A stretch of 64,000 bases of DNA from Petrimonas sulfuriphila (GCA_038561985.1 CP073276.1:2108001-2172000), one strand, 5' to 3'. Positions 36,879-45,879 are shown, counted from the stretch's first letter. Made by a program: numbers and translations. Notes: generated by a model not told the origin, from the letters alone.

Positions 36879-36914
36879 TTAACTCTTGGTGGCGGTACCG
36901 CCACCAAGAGTTAA
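36879..36914. repeat. 36-bp perfect palindrome in IS21 copy 1
   Basis: An 18-base arm starting TTAACTCTTGGTGG and centred on GGCGGTACCGCC reads the same on both strands. It lies 27 bases after istB and before the right end. IS21 copy 2 has a palindrome with the same core but different outer arms (60613-60666), so structure rather than sequence is conserved. Confidence 0.85.
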
Positions 36915-37008
36915 ATAAACTTTGAGATTAAATTAAAATGGTATACTTTTGGAATGGAATAATGGTATACTTTTGGGTTAATATAAACATAAAACAGAGT
37001 TTTGGTAG

Positions 37009-37287
37009 TATATCCTTGTTTACATTATTGTTAGTGTAGTATTATCTATGTTTATAAATATCCTGGGTGGAGTAAAACTGCTTAGGATGTTATTTATGAT
37101 TATTCAGGGATTATTCGCTTTAGCTTTATTGATACCTTCAATTGCAGTTGGAGTACGCCGTATGCACGATATTGGCAAAGGTGGAGGATGGATTCTGGTA
37201 AATATGATTCCACTTATTGGATCTATATGGTTTATTCTATTGGCTATCAAAGATAGTGAGCCAGGTCCGAATAGATTTGATAAATAA
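37009..37287 (+). pseudogene. DUF805-family membrane protein, 5' truncated by IS21
   Basis: The remaining 92 codons include two hydrophobic helices and the DUF805 hallmark VGVRRMHDIGKGGGWILVNM, then IPLIGSIWFILLAIKDSEPGPNRFD. The N-terminal part is missing and the reading frame runs back to a stop at 37006, next to the IS21 end at 36989. An internal ATG at 37048 could still give a 79-residue peptide. Confidence 0.7.
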
Positions 37288-37302
37288 TATAAATTTACTT
37301 TT

Positions 37303-38079
37303 ATGAAAAAGAAGAGTATAACTAGGTATTACATAATAGTGGCTATTCTTTCAGTGTTGGTAATGTCTTGAAGAGGTGGCACTTCATCTGAGAAATCTAA
37401 AAACCCACAAATCACCATTACAACAGAAGTAGAGGTTGGCACACTATTTTCGTTTTATTTTGAGCGGAGCGCCAATGATACCGCAGCCATTTGGGTTGAT
37501 TTGAATAATGATAAAGTTCAGGATGAAGGGGAACTGATTTATCCCGATGAGCTAACAGAATTTAAAGGAATCTTAGATGCCAATACCTTCACCATTTATG
37601 GTGATGTAAGCTATATTAACTTGAATGTGAAGAAAATAACCAATTCGGATATTTCAAAATGCCCAAACCTAAAGGAGTTACAAGCAACTAGTAATAAACT
37701 TACATCCATAGACTTAACAAAGAATGTTCAGTTAACCGATTTGCAAATAGCAAATAATGAGTTGACAGAATTGGATTTGAGTAATAATGCAGAGCTAAAA
37801 GAACTTTGGATTGATAGTAATAAAATCAAAACGATTAAAGCAAAGAAATTCAATCAATTAAGAAGAATTATTTGTCAAGATAATGAAATCAGTGCAAAAT
37901 CGATGATTGAACTTTTCAAAGCAGTACAACACGTTGAAAAACCCGGAGGTGCTGTAGCAGAAGTGAGTTATGACACCGAAGAAGATTTGAATGAGGTGCC
38001 GCAAGAAGCGGTGGATATTGCTAAAAGCAAAAACTGGCGACTTATAAAAACTACAAGAGAGGGTGAAATAGAGTATTAG
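37303..38079 (+). pseudogene. Leucine-rich repeat lipoprotein with TGA at the lipobox cysteine
   Basis: Translation gives a signal peptide MKKKSITRYYIIVAILSVLVMS, then TGA (37369-37371) exactly where the lipobox Cys is expected. It continues in frame as a mature lipoprotein (RGGTSSEKSKNP...) with leucine-rich repeats (LKELQATSNKLTSIDLTKN, LTDLQIANNELTELDLSNN, LKELWIDSNKIKTI) to 38079. A TGT/TGC-to-TGA change is the simplest reading. A start at ATG 37501-37503 or nearby would yield only a cytoplasmic fragment. It is 4 bases upstream of the beta-grasp-like gene. Confidence 0.72.
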
Positions 38080-38083
38080 CCAT

Positions 38084-38284
38084 ATGAAAGTCATTGTAAA
38101 TAGAACAGAGGTTGAACTCTTCAGCGGCGCAAAAGTCGCTGATGCAGTTCGAGCATATTATGTTCGTCGAAAGCTCAAAATTCCAAATCCATTACCTCCT
38201 GTTGAGGATCGATACGGAAACAGTGTAGCCCACGATGGCAGGCTGTCAGAGGGGAACAGATTAAGAGTTCAATTAAAAAAATAG
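38084..38284 (+). CDS. Small beta-grasp-like protein, copy 1
   Basis: 66 residues: MKVIVNRTEVELFSGAKVAD, a helix (AVRAYYVRRK), a strand with DRYGNSVA and the end DGRLSEGNRLRVQLKK. The strand-strand-helix-strand-strand order resembles ThiS/MoaD/TGS-type beta-grasp domains, but without a C-terminal Gly-Gly. A paralogue at 45880 precedes a 5'-nucleotidase gene. Here the next gene seems lost: an ATG at 38289 opens a reading (MKNN) that is cut within a few codons by IS30 sequence. Function unknown. Confidence 0.7.
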   Translation: MKVIVNRTEVELFSGAKVADAVRAYYVRRKLKIPNPLPPVEDRYGNSVAHDGRLSEGNRLRVQLKK

Positions 38285-39241
38285 AAAAATGAAAAATAAT
38301 TGATTAAACATAAACATTGGCGATTCGTATTTGAATCTTTTTCTGGGTCGATTATTGAGTTGATATTCCACAAAATTAATATAATCTGTAGGAATACAAT
38401 CAAAATCAACTTTTTTCGGTATATATTGCCTGACGAGGCGATTAAAATTTTCGTTCGAACCTCTTTGCCAGCTTGCATATGGTTTAGCAAAGAAGAAATC
38501 GATATTTAAATGTTTGGCTACCAATTCATGAGCGGCAAACTCTTTCCCGTTGTCAGATGTGATTGTTTTAAGGAAAGGTTTCCATTCCATCAAACAATCA
38601 ATGGTAGCCGTTGCAAGTTGCTGAGCATCTTTTCCATCTAATTTACGAAGTTTTCCGAATCCGGTAGCTCTGTCATTGATGGTTAAGATAGCGCCTTTGT
38701 GATTTTTACCTATAATCAGGTCAATTTCTAAATCACCAAAGCGTTCGCGCAGTTCAACTTCAGGCGGTCTTTGAGAGATGTCTGTGCGATTGGGGATTAT
38801 ACCCCGTTTATCGTAAATCACACTTCGCTTTTTATAGCGACGTCCTCTGTTTCTAAGATCAAGATACAGCGTTCCTTTTTTTCGCTTATCTTGCCAAATA
38901 AACTGATAGATTCGCTCGTGTGACACACATTTATCCCCGTTCTTTTTGGCAACACCTGCAATTTGTTCAGGACTGTGTTTTAGACGCAATCTATCTCTGA
39001 CATATTCCTCTACTTCAGGTGTGAAGGTTCTGGTTTTAGCTTTATACTCCTGACGCTTCAGGTATTTACGATGAGCTAAATCATCTCTGTAAACGCCGGA
39101 TCGGGCATCTGCATTGTGGCGGATCTCCCGGCTGACAACTGATTTATCTTTTTTAATAACAAGGGCTATTTCTTTTTGATTATAGCCGTTTTGCAACATC
39201 GATGCAATAGTATATCTTTGTTCCCTGGTTAAATGACTCAT
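38273..39241 (-). CDS. IS30-family transposase (C-terminus altered)
   Basis: A 322-residue protein from the ATG at 39241 (MSHLTREQRYTIASMLQNGY, then NQKEIALVIKKDKSVVSREI). The helix-turn-helix precedes the DDE core (GDLEIDLIIGKNHKGAIL, TITSDNGKEFAAHE, QRGSNENFNRLVRQYIPK). The last residues (FNQLFFIFLFF) look foreign, as if the IS end was lost at about 38298 and the frame runs into flanking DNA. It overlaps the stop of the beta-grasp-like gene on the other strand. Activity is doubtful. Confidence 0.85.
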   Translation of the reverse strand: MSHLTREQRYTIASMLQNGYNQKEIALVIKKDKSVVSREIRHNADARSGVYRDDLAHRKYLKRQEYKAKTRTFTPEVEEYVRDRLRLKHSPEQIAGVAKKNGDKCVSHERIYQFIWQDKRKKGTLYLDLRNRGRRYKKRSVIYDKRGIIPNRTDISQRPPEVELRERFGDLEIDLIIGKNHKGAILTINDRATGFGKLRKLDGKDAQQLATATIDCLMEWKPFLKTITSDNGKEFAAHELVAKHLNIDFFFAKPYASWQRGSNENFNRLVRQYIPKKVDFDCIPTDYINFVEYQLNNRPRKRFKYESPMFMFNQLFFIFLFF

Positions 39242-39375
39242 AAATGTGAACTTTAGGCGGAGAACAATTATAGTCATTTTTTCCATCGGAGCAAAGGGGG
39301 GGAGTCTTTCCTCCCTAGCTCTGAAAAAATAATCTATACTATCCTGCCGTCAAAGTTGCATTTACTAATTGAATT
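38298..39375 (-). mobile_element. IS30-family element, left end apparently truncated
   Basis: The transposase gene and a right flank with GCCGTCAAAGTTGCATTTAC-type end sequence (about 39350-39370) are present. A matching inverted repeat was not found on the left, where the sequence joins the start of a truncated gene (ATG at 38289). End positions are approximate. Confidence 0.55.
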
Positions 39376-39556
39376 TACAAATGTAATATATGGATGGAAT
39401 TTTAAATGAAAAAGTAATAATCTGTTCATGAATAGAATAAACGCGCAAGTAAACAATATCTTTGAGAAAAGGAGGAAAAACTATTTACCTGGTTTACTAC
39501 TCCCTAAAATATTTCAATACAGAGAAAAAACAAGACCAAATACCTGTTTGTTTGCT
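39242..39556. other. Region between IS30 and the hybrid regulator
   Basis: This holds the IS30 right end and the upstream region of the hybrid regulator gene. An in-frame ATG at 39428 exists, but the 43 extra codons would precede the signal anchor and do not look coding. No clear promoter was seen. Confidence 0.4.
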
Positions 39557-42439
39557 ATGAAAATTAGGATTAATAGATATAAAGCACCAACCTCACTTGC
39601 TATACTTGTTGTGTTGCTGATAATTGGTTTTTTCTGCGATTGCTCAGATGCTCAAAAACAGTTGCAGCAAGCGGAAGCAAATCGAAAAGAGATTTCCGCC
39701 GTTTTATACAGAAACAGATACAGTGAAGATTCTCTGAAACTTTTGCTGAAACAATATATTGATGAGGAGAACGATTTTGCTGTAATGCTGGTTTATAAGC
39801 AGTTAGGTGTATTTATGCGTGAAAACTCGCGTTTCACCGAAGCAATAAATAATCATCAGGAAGAGTTGGCACTTGCTATGAAGCTCAATGATACCATCGA
39901 AATAGTGCAGGCATACAATAATCTGGGAACAGACTTCCGACGGATCGGCTCGCATGGCGAAGCATCAGATTATCATTATCAAGCATTGGATTATGCTGAA
40001 GCATATTCACAGGCACATGTGCCGGGAGTTGGAATGAAAAACAGAGTTGTTTCTCTAAATGGAATCGGAAACGTGGGCCTGACACTTGGATATTATGACC
40101 ATGCTGAAAAATATTTCAGAATGGCGTTGGAAGATGAGCTGAAGCTGAAAAGCAATATAGGTCAGGCCATTAACTATGCCAATATTGGAGCAATTTTTGA
40201 AGAGCGGGGACAGTTAGACTCAGCACATGCCTATTATAATAAATCATTGGAGCATAATCGAATAGCCAAATCGGACATGGGAATTGGACTATGCCTTATT
40301 CATTTAGGCAAGCTTTATGAAAGAGAGCAAAAATATGAAAAAGCGAAAGATGAGTATATTCAGGCATACGACCTCATGCATCAAATATCCGACAGATGGC
40401 ACTGGTTGGAAGCATGTATCTCAATTGCCAGAATTAATTTGTTAGACAATAATATTTCTGAATTCGAACACTATATCAGTCTTGCAGAGCAAACAGCAAA
40501 TGAAATAAAATCGCCAGAACATTTGGCCGAAATATATTTGCTTAAGCACGACTTTGATGTGAGCACACAAGATTTCAAAAAAGCTCTTGAGCACTATCAA
40601 TTGCAATCACTCATGCGAGACAGCGTGCAGGGATTGCAAAAAACTAATAGGTTTATAGACGTGCGCCTAAGTTACGAGCAAAACAAAAACATTAGGAACA
40701 TTCAGAGAATTGAGGCGGAGAATAAATCCAAACAACGGTCGACGCATTTGACATTATATTTCACCTTGGCTCTGTCGCTTGTAGGAATTATCATCACAGC
40801 ACTACTATATTATGCATACAAACAGCGCGTTAGGAGCAACAAAACGTTAAAACAATTGGAGCTAACCAGAAGCGATTTTTTCACAAATATCACACACGAA
40901 TTTAGAACTCCACTAACCGTTATAAAGGGTTTTAATGACCTATTAATGAGCAGCAAACACTTATCCGAAAAAGAAAAGCATGTTTATAGATCAGCCATAG
41001 ACAGACAAAGTAATAATTTGCTTAATCTCGTAAACCAACTTCTTGATATTGCCAAACTTAAATCGGGAAAAGAGGCTCCCAACTGGAAACGTGGCGACAT
41101 AATTTCGTATCTTAGAATGTCGGCCGAAACATTTAAGCTTTTTGCAAAAGAGAAAGATGTAAACCTTATTTTTTATTCTGTGATAGAGTCACAAGAAATG
41201 GATTTCATTCCTTTCTATATCGATAAAATTATTGGCAATCTTTTATCAAATGCTATAAAACATACAAAAGAGGGAGATAAAATAGACTTTGTGGTTTCAA
41301 AAGGACAACGCCCCGACACCATTAAGATCAAAATATCAGACACAGGAGATGGAATACCAAAGAGTGACTTGAAGCGTATCTTCGAGATGTTTTATCAGAG
41401 TACCAATAGTCAAAATGAATCGGGTAACGGCATCGGCCTGGCATTCACCAAGATGATGGTGGAAAAGATGAAAGGAGAAATTGAGGTTGACAGTGAATTG
41501 GGCATAGGCTCATCTTTTATTGTGACTTTACCATTAAAAAATAATAACCTAACAAACATTGAGCCACTTCTTGAGCAAAAGAGTTCTTTCTCGCTCTCGA
41601 AGATCCAACAAAGGGTTGGAACTAAAGAGACCAACTTATATACTGATATTAATGAAGAAGGAAATACTAATGAACAGCACATTATCTTGATTGTTGAGGA
41701 CAATAGAGATGTCAACACATATATTAAAACAATACTGAGTGAAAAATATAGGGTGTTAGTTGCCCGAAATGGCGAGGAGGGCTTGAAACTTGCAAAAATG
41801 CATATCCCCGACCTTGTGGTTACGGATGTGATGATGCCTGTGATGGATGGCACACAGCTATGCTGCGAAATGAAACAGAATATTATGCTCAATCATATTC
41901 CAATAGTTATGCTTACGGCAAAGAGTAGCGACGAAGACCGTATAAAGGGCTTGAGATGCGGTGCCGAGGCATATATTAAGAAACCGTTTGATACAGAGGA
42001 GCTGTTCATTACTATCCATAATATACTGGAAAGTCGCAAAACGCTGATTGAAAAATTTATGGAGTCTGCCAATAACATAACAACCGACACTGTTAATAGA
42101 GCAGAGAGTGAAGCAAATCTCAAATATCTACATGTCATAACAGGTATTATTCTTACTGAAATGCAAAACCCTGATCTAAACACAGCCTATCTTGCTGAGA
42201 GAATGTCGGTAAGCACATCGCAGCTCAATCGAAAAATGAATGGTATAACGGGCAAGTCAACATTGTCTTATATTTTGCATGTGAAGCTAAACAAGGCAAA
42301 GAAGATGCTTCAGGAGACTTCTCTCCCTATGTCGGAAGTTGCTCATGAATGTGGATTTTATGATGCCAATTATTTTTCACGCATATTCAAAAAAGAATTT
42401 GGAATTTCCCCATCGCAATTTCAGAAGATACATGTTTAG
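39557..42439 (+). CDS. Hybrid two-component regulator: TPR sensor, histidine kinase, receiver, AraC output
   Basis: 960 residues. A signal anchor (NRYKAPTSLAILVVLLIIGF) is followed by a periplasmic region of about seven TPR units (NNLGTDFRRIGSHGEASDYH, ANIGAIFEERGQLDSAHAYY). A membrane segment lies at about 400-420, then HisKA with NITHEFRTP (His447) and a HATPase with N (NLLSNAIKHT), G1 (DTGDGIP) and G2 (GNGIGLAF) boxes. A receiver with Asp757 (LVVTDVMMP) and a double helix-turn-helix AraC domain (MSVSTSQLNRKMNGITGKS, FYDANYFSRIFKKEFGISPS) end it. All key residues are present. It lies between two runs sharing one promoter module and is their best candidate regulator. Confidence 0.93.
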   Translation: MKIRINRYKAPTSLAILVVLLIIGFFCDCSDAQKQLQQAEANRKEISAVLYRNRYSEDSLKLLLKQYIDEENDFAVMLVYKQLGVFMRENSRFTEAINNHQEELALAMKLNDTIEIVQAYNNLGTDFRRIGSHGEASDYHYQALDYAEAYSQAHVPGVGMKNRVVSLNGIGNVGLTLGYYDHAEKYFRMALEDELKLKSNIGQAINYANIGAIFEERGQLDSAHAYYNKSLEHNRIAKSDMGIGLCLIHLGKLYEREQKYEKAKDEYIQAYDLMHQISDRWHWLEACISIARINLLDNNISEFEHYISLAEQTANEIKSPEHLAEIYLLKHDFDVSTQDFKKALEHYQLQSLMRDSVQGLQKTNRFIDVRLSYEQNKNIRNIQRIEAENKSKQRSTHLTLYFTLALSLVGIIITALLYYAYKQRVRSNKTLKQLELTRSDFFTNITHEFRTPLTVIKGFNDLLMSSKHLSEKEKHVYRSAIDRQSNNLLNLVNQLLDIAKLKSGKEAPNWKRGDIISYLRMSAETFKLFAKEKDVNLIFYSVIESQEMDFIPFYIDKIIGNLLSNAIKHTKEGDKIDFVVSKGQRPDTIKIKISDTGDGIPKSDLKRIFEMFYQSTNSQNESGNGIGLAFTKMMVEKMKGEIEVDSELGIGSSFIVTLPLKNNNLTNIEPLLEQKSSFSLSKIQQRVGTKETNLYTDINEEGNTNEQHIILIVEDNRDVNTYIKTILSEKYRVLVARNGEEGLKLAKMHIPDLVVTDVMMPVMDGTQLCCEMKQNIMLNHIPIVMLTAKSSDEDRIKGLRCGAEAYIKKPFDTEELFITIHNILESRKTLIEKFMESANNITTDTVNRAESEANLKYLHVITGIILTEMQNPDLNTAYLAERMSVSTSQLNRKMNGITGKSTLSYILHVKLNKAKKMLQETSLPMSEVAHECGFYDANYFSRIFKKEFGISPSQFQKIHV

Positions 42440-42486
42440 CAATTAGCTTTTAGCTATTAGCCAACAGCTAAAAGCCAAAAGCCAAC
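42440..42486 (+). repeat. Intergenic word-like repeat and hairpin after the regulator
   Basis: Repeated short words TTAGC, AGCTAAAAGCC and AGCCAACAGC occupy these bases. TTAGCTTTTAGCT and AGCTAAAAGCC can pair, making a likely terminator for the regulator gene. The shared promoter module starts immediately after. Confidence 0.5.
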
Positions 42487-42636
42487 AGCCAATTAGCACA
42501 TACAAAACACACATAATCAATCTGATACCACAAACAAATGCACTAATTGTGCTAATTATTTAAACGTTAATGCGTGCTTTATGCTAATTTCTGCGTGATA
42601 TTTACAGACATATATAATGGATTAATCTCAATTTTG
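42487..42636 (+). promoter_or_regulatory. Regulatory module, copy 2 (downstream of the hybrid regulator)
   Basis: Bases 42487-42586 are identical to 24001-24100, and alignment continues without gaps to 42636. The two GCGTG half-sites are kept 21 bp apart (42572 and 42593), as are the inverted repeat and the -7-like CAATTTTG (42629-42636). Differences concentrate between these elements. The first gene of the second lipoprotein run begins 33 bases downstream. Confidence 0.65.
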
Positions 42637-42669
42637 CTGTACAAAAAGATCAATTAAAACCTTATTAAT

Positions 42670-43276
42670 ATGAAAGCAAAATTAGCCGCACTCCTGATTT
42701 CGGCAGTTGTACTCAGTCAAAATTTATTTGCAGATTCTCCCCTGACTTCCACACCAATTAGTGAAGCTTATAAAGATTCAAAAATAGTTCAGTTAGCTTC
42801 CACAACCGAAGGAAGGTTAACGATTGAATTAATGAATTATCTGAATGAAAGTATGCATCCGGTTGAATTTAAAATAGCCGTAATAAATGAATTAGGTTGG
42901 GATTTTAATGGTAAAGATAATTCAACCGTCTTTTATGAATATTTGAAAGAAAAAAAATAGATATAAAGACAGTGATGAATTTCTTAACCAAGCAGGAGGT
43001 GATTTACTTATTTGTATGGCTTACTTAAAAGCACTGGATGATTACTTTGATGTTGATGAGGCGATTGTTTACGCTAAAAAAGCAACAGGGAAGAATAAGA
43101 ATAGTTATACAACCAATATTATATGTGCACTCATTGAGGCGCAAAAAGAGATGGGTTCAGATTGGAGTGAGGTTTATAACCTAACGAACAATGTTCGCCT
43201 GAATAGATCATTGAATAGAGATATGAAAGAAGAAGCGGTTAAAATAATTTTTGAATACATGGATTTGTACAAATGA
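42670..43276 (+). pseudogene. Secreted protein paralogue with frameshift in an A8 tract
   Basis: The first 96 codons (MKAKLAALLISAVVLSQNLF, signal peptide, then SPLTSTPISEAYKDSKIVQL) and the part from about 42958 on (SDEFLNQAGGDLLIC, MAYLKALDDYFDVDE...) belong to one gene. They are separated by one extra A in the A8 run at 42950-42957. The intact paralogue is at 48527-49132 (201 residues). Removing one A restores the whole reading. It could be a mutation, phase variation by slippage, or a sequencing error. Confidence 0.8.
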
Positions 43277-43316
43277 CTTCGGACTTAATGTTTTAACTTT
43301 TAAAACAATTAAAACA

Positions 43317-43412
43317 ATGATGAAAAAATCTATTCTTTCTTCAACAACACTACTGTTTTCAATACTGGCAATTGCACTCTCAACAAGCTGCAATATTAGA
43401 GCTTATGAATAG
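43317..43412 (+). pseudogene. Lipoprotein signal-peptide stub
   Basis: 31 codons: signal peptide and lipobox (MMKKSILSSTTLLFSILAIA, then LSTSC) and then NIRAYE-stop. It is identical in layout to the start of the 49173-50195 lipoprotein. Homology ends abruptly at 43393, right after the Cys codon. It is the right end of a 738-bp duplicated block (42656-43393). Confidence 0.75.
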
Positions 43413-43480
43413 ATGTAAATAAATACTGGGCTTTTATTTTTAAATTTATATGAAATACAAACCTATTAAAAATTCCAACT

Positions 43481-44551
43481 ATGAGAAAAATGATTTTTAG
43501 CACTCTCGTCTGCCTGATTTTATTCGGGGCAACTGCACAAGCACAAAAGAAAGAAAAAGTAATTCTGGACACCGATATGGTAGAGGTGTTTGACGATGGC
43601 ATCACGATGATGATGCTTGCCAATGCTCCCAATATTGATCTTATAGGGGTTACCATTGTTGTTGGAAATACCTGGGTTCCTGAGGGAACTGCCTACGCCA
43701 TCCGACAGTTGGAGGACATTGGAAAATCTCATATTCCTGTTGTACCGGGCATTCGCTACCCTATATTTCCAAGCCGTTTTGAAACCATTAAGAACGAGCG
43801 TATTTTGTTTGGTATTGGCGATGCTTATGTAGGTGCTGCGGGATATCCCGAGCCAAAATCGTGGGAATCGGTGTATTTGCAAAAATATGGGTCAGAATCA
43901 ACTGCGAAACCTTTGGATATGAAGGCGGTCAACTTTATTATCGATGAGGTAAAGAAAAGTCCAAACGAAATAACCATCATTGCCATTGGCACATGTGTAA
44001 ATCTGGCAACAGCGGTCCGTATGGCCCCCGAAATAATTCCATTGATTAAAAAAGTAATCTACATGGGAGGTTCATTCTTTAAACCCGGAAACACTACGCC
44101 CACCGCAGAATTTAACTGGTGGATGGACCCTGAGGCGGCAAAAATATGTCTGCGTTCTCCTTTCAAGGAACAGATTATTGTAGGATTGGATGCATGCGAA
44201 AAAATGCCGTTTAAAAAAGACAGGTATAAGAAAATAACTGATATCATTAAAAATCCTGACTTGAAAGCGATGATGAAGCGTAACTTCTTAAACGCACTCT
44301 ACATCGACGATACAGAATATGTGCATTATATCTGGAACGTAATTGCAGGAGCTATTATGATGGACCCTACCTTAATTACAGAGGAAGTCACACGTTATGT
44401 GGATGTGAATTCGCAATTCGGTTTCTCTTACGGGCAATCGGTCGCTTTTGAACGCAATCAACCGGTGGGAACGCAGGAGGCTCGCATTGTACTTACCGTT
44501 GATAGCGACAGGCTGTGGAAAATGGTAGAAGACTATTGCAGGGAGTTTTAG
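43481..44551 (+). CDS. Secreted nucleoside hydrolase-like protein
   Basis: A 356-residue protein with a signal peptide (cut near ATAQA-QK) and a nucleoside hydrolase fold. It shows ILDTDMVEVFDDG (Asp30, Asp32, Asp38, Asp39; the classical motif is DTDPGxDDA, so two residues are inserted), IIAIGTCVNLATAV, KVIYMGGSF and GLDACEKMPF. The family cleaves nucleosides to base and ribose using a bound calcium. Together with the 5'-nucleotidase at 46088 it suggests periplasmic nucleotide salvage. Substrate range cannot be read from the sequence. Confidence 0.85.
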   Translation: MRKMIFSTLVCLILFGATAQAQKKEKVILDTDMVEVFDDGITMMMLANAPNIDLIGVTIVVGNTWVPEGTAYAIRQLEDIGKSHIPVVPGIRYPIFPSRFETIKNERILFGIGDAYVGAAGYPEPKSWESVYLQKYGSESTAKPLDMKAVNFIIDEVKKSPNEITIIAIGTCVNLATAVRMAPEIIPLIKKVIYMGGSFFKPGNTTPTAEFNWWMDPEAAKICLRSPFKEQIIVGLDACEKMPFKKDRYKKITDIIKNPDLKAMMKRNFLNALYIDDTEYVHYIWNVIAGAIMMDPTLITEEVTRYVDVNSQFGFSYGQSVAFERNQPVGTQEARIVLTVDSDRLWKMVEDYCREF

Positions 44552-44559
44552 TGAGTTGG

Positions 44560-44636
44560 AACCTGGAAGTAGGAAGTAAGAAGTAGGTAGCTTGAGGAGT
44601 CGTCCCTCGTCCCACACGTCCCTCGTCCCCAAAAAA
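44560..44636. repeat. Low-complexity word repeats
   Basis: GGAAGTAGGAAGTAAGAAGTAGG and then CGTCCCTCGTCCC/CGTCCCTCGTCCCC are short near-tandem words in the spacer between two genes. Similar GTAGGAA-type words recur at 47569-47617. Confidence 0.6.
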
Positions 44637-44689
44637 GTAAAAAAAAACAAAAGTAAGACTGAAAAATACAAACTCAAAAAAAAGGAATT

Positions 44690-45829
44690 ATGAAAAAAGT
44701 ATTTTTAACAATGGCATGCCTGTTCATGGTCATAGCCCTAATCAGTTGCAGTGGTTCTGCACCTAAGCAATTGACTGACCGGGAAATTTTAGTGAAAATT
44801 TATGAATCTATGAACGGTTCTAACTGGAAAGGGTCCGAAGCTACGAATTGGCTTAGTGAGAAACCGATTGGGGAATGGGAAGGTGTGAAAACCAATGATG
44901 AAGGAAGGGTGATTGCATTGCGGATTGCAGGAGACCATGTAAACGGAATTTTACCTGCTGAGATTGGAGGACTGACTGCATTGGAACAACTTTTTGTTTT
45001 TGTCAGAGAATGCGATGCTCCTAATGTTATCCCTAAAGAAATTAGGAGATTGACAAAGTTGAATAATTTGTCCCTTACGGTGCATACAAAGCCAAAAATG
45101 GATAAACCGGTATTGCCGGATCTTTCCACCCTTGTTGATTTGAAAAAATTATATCTCAAAGGATTTGGTGGAGTTATTCCTGAAAATATTTCACAATTAA
45201 GCAAATTACAGGTTTTGGGACTTCATGGATATGAAGGTAAAATTCCCGAAAGTATTTGTCAGTTAGCGGACCTAACCGAACTTTCCATTTCAATGCCCAA
45301 TCAACCCGTAAATGGGTTGCCTGAATGTGTTGGCAGGCTAAGCAAGTTAACATTACTTAAGGTAGACTTCAGTATTGGATCTGTAGGTGGAAATAAAGAA
45401 CCCATTGGAAAATTTCCTGAATCAATATGGGATTTGACAAATCTTGAATACCTGATTATGAATGCTTTAAGCAATTCCGGCGGCCCCATACCCGGCGACA
45501 AAGTGGCCAAAATGACCAATCTGAAAAGTGTAACTATAGTCAATTGTGGTCTTACCGGAAAGCTTCCTGTCGAATTATTTGCATCAGGTAAATTAATTGG
45601 TTTGGGTTTTTATCAAAACAAACTTACTGGAAGTATCCCGTCTGAAATAGGCACATGTCTCAATTTGGCTACACTCAGACTGAATCAAAATCAGCTCACC
45701 GGCAAGATACCTGCAGAATTAGCTAAATGTGTAAAGCTAACTGTATGCGATTTATCGAACAATCAACTTTCGCCTGAACTTCCGGCAGCCATGAAAGCAC
45801 ATCCTAAATTCAGCAATTTTAAATTTTAG
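44690..45829 (+). CDS. Leucine-rich repeat lipoprotein (plant-type LRR)
   Basis: A 379-residue lipoprotein (lipobox MVIALISC, Cys20). An N-terminal cap is like that of plant LRR proteins (LVKIYESMNGSNWKGSEATN, GEWEGVKTNDEGRV). About ten repeats of the GxIPxxI type follow (GILPAEIGGLTALEQLFV, TGSIPSEIGTCLNLATLRL, TGKIPAELAKCVKLTVCDL). Surface protein-protein binding is likely. It heads a LRR / beta-grasp-like / 5'-nucleotidase series that mirrors the broken series at 37.3-38.3 kb. Confidence 0.85.
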   Translation: MKKVFLTMACLFMVIALISCSGSAPKQLTDREILVKIYESMNGSNWKGSEATNWLSEKPIGEWEGVKTNDEGRVIALRIAGDHVNGILPAEIGGLTALEQLFVFVRECDAPNVIPKEIRRLTKLNNLSLTVHTKPKMDKPVLPDLSTLVDLKKLYLKGFGGVIPENISQLSKLQVLGLHGYEGKIPESICQLADLTELSISMPNQPVNGLPECVGRLSKLTLLKVDFSIGSVGGNKEPIGKFPESIWDLTNLEYLIMNALSNSGGPIPGDKVAKMTNLKSVTIVNCGLTGKLPVELFASGKLIGLGFYQNKLTGSIPSEIGTCLNLATLRLNQNQLTGKIPAELAKCVKLTVCDLSNNQLSPELPAAMKAHPKFSNFKF

Positions 45830-45879
45830 GTGGAAATTGAACGCCAATCATTTAAAACATAACGCTATAAAACAATACT

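Larger units (their letters stand above)
34555..36989 (+). mobile_element. IS21-family element, copy 1 (defective)
   Basis: A 2.4-kb element with ends starting TGTATATATTAAT (left) and TGTTTATATTAAC (right, complement). Subterminal AAAAGTATACCA repeats lie at 34593-34604 on the left. Two complementary copies 24 bp apart lie at 36939 and 36963 on the right. It carries a broken istA, an intact istB and a 36-bp palindrome. The flanks (IS4 fragment left, truncated DUF805 gene right) show no target duplication, so rearrangement followed insertion. Confidence 0.85.

Noticed and set aside
37369-37371. TGA at the lipobox cysteine as selenocysteine
   Set aside because: No SECIS-like hairpin was apparent immediately downstream and a Cys-to-stop point mutation is simpler; reported as a pseudogene with a finding instead.
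39428-39556. Upstream start for the hybrid regulator
   Set aside because: The 43 extra codons precede the signal anchor, overlap the region just after the IS30 end, and would bury the membrane-targeting segment.
44560-44636. CRISPR-like array from short repeats
   Set aside because: The words are irregular, unspaced and only 7-13 bases long, and no cas genes are present.
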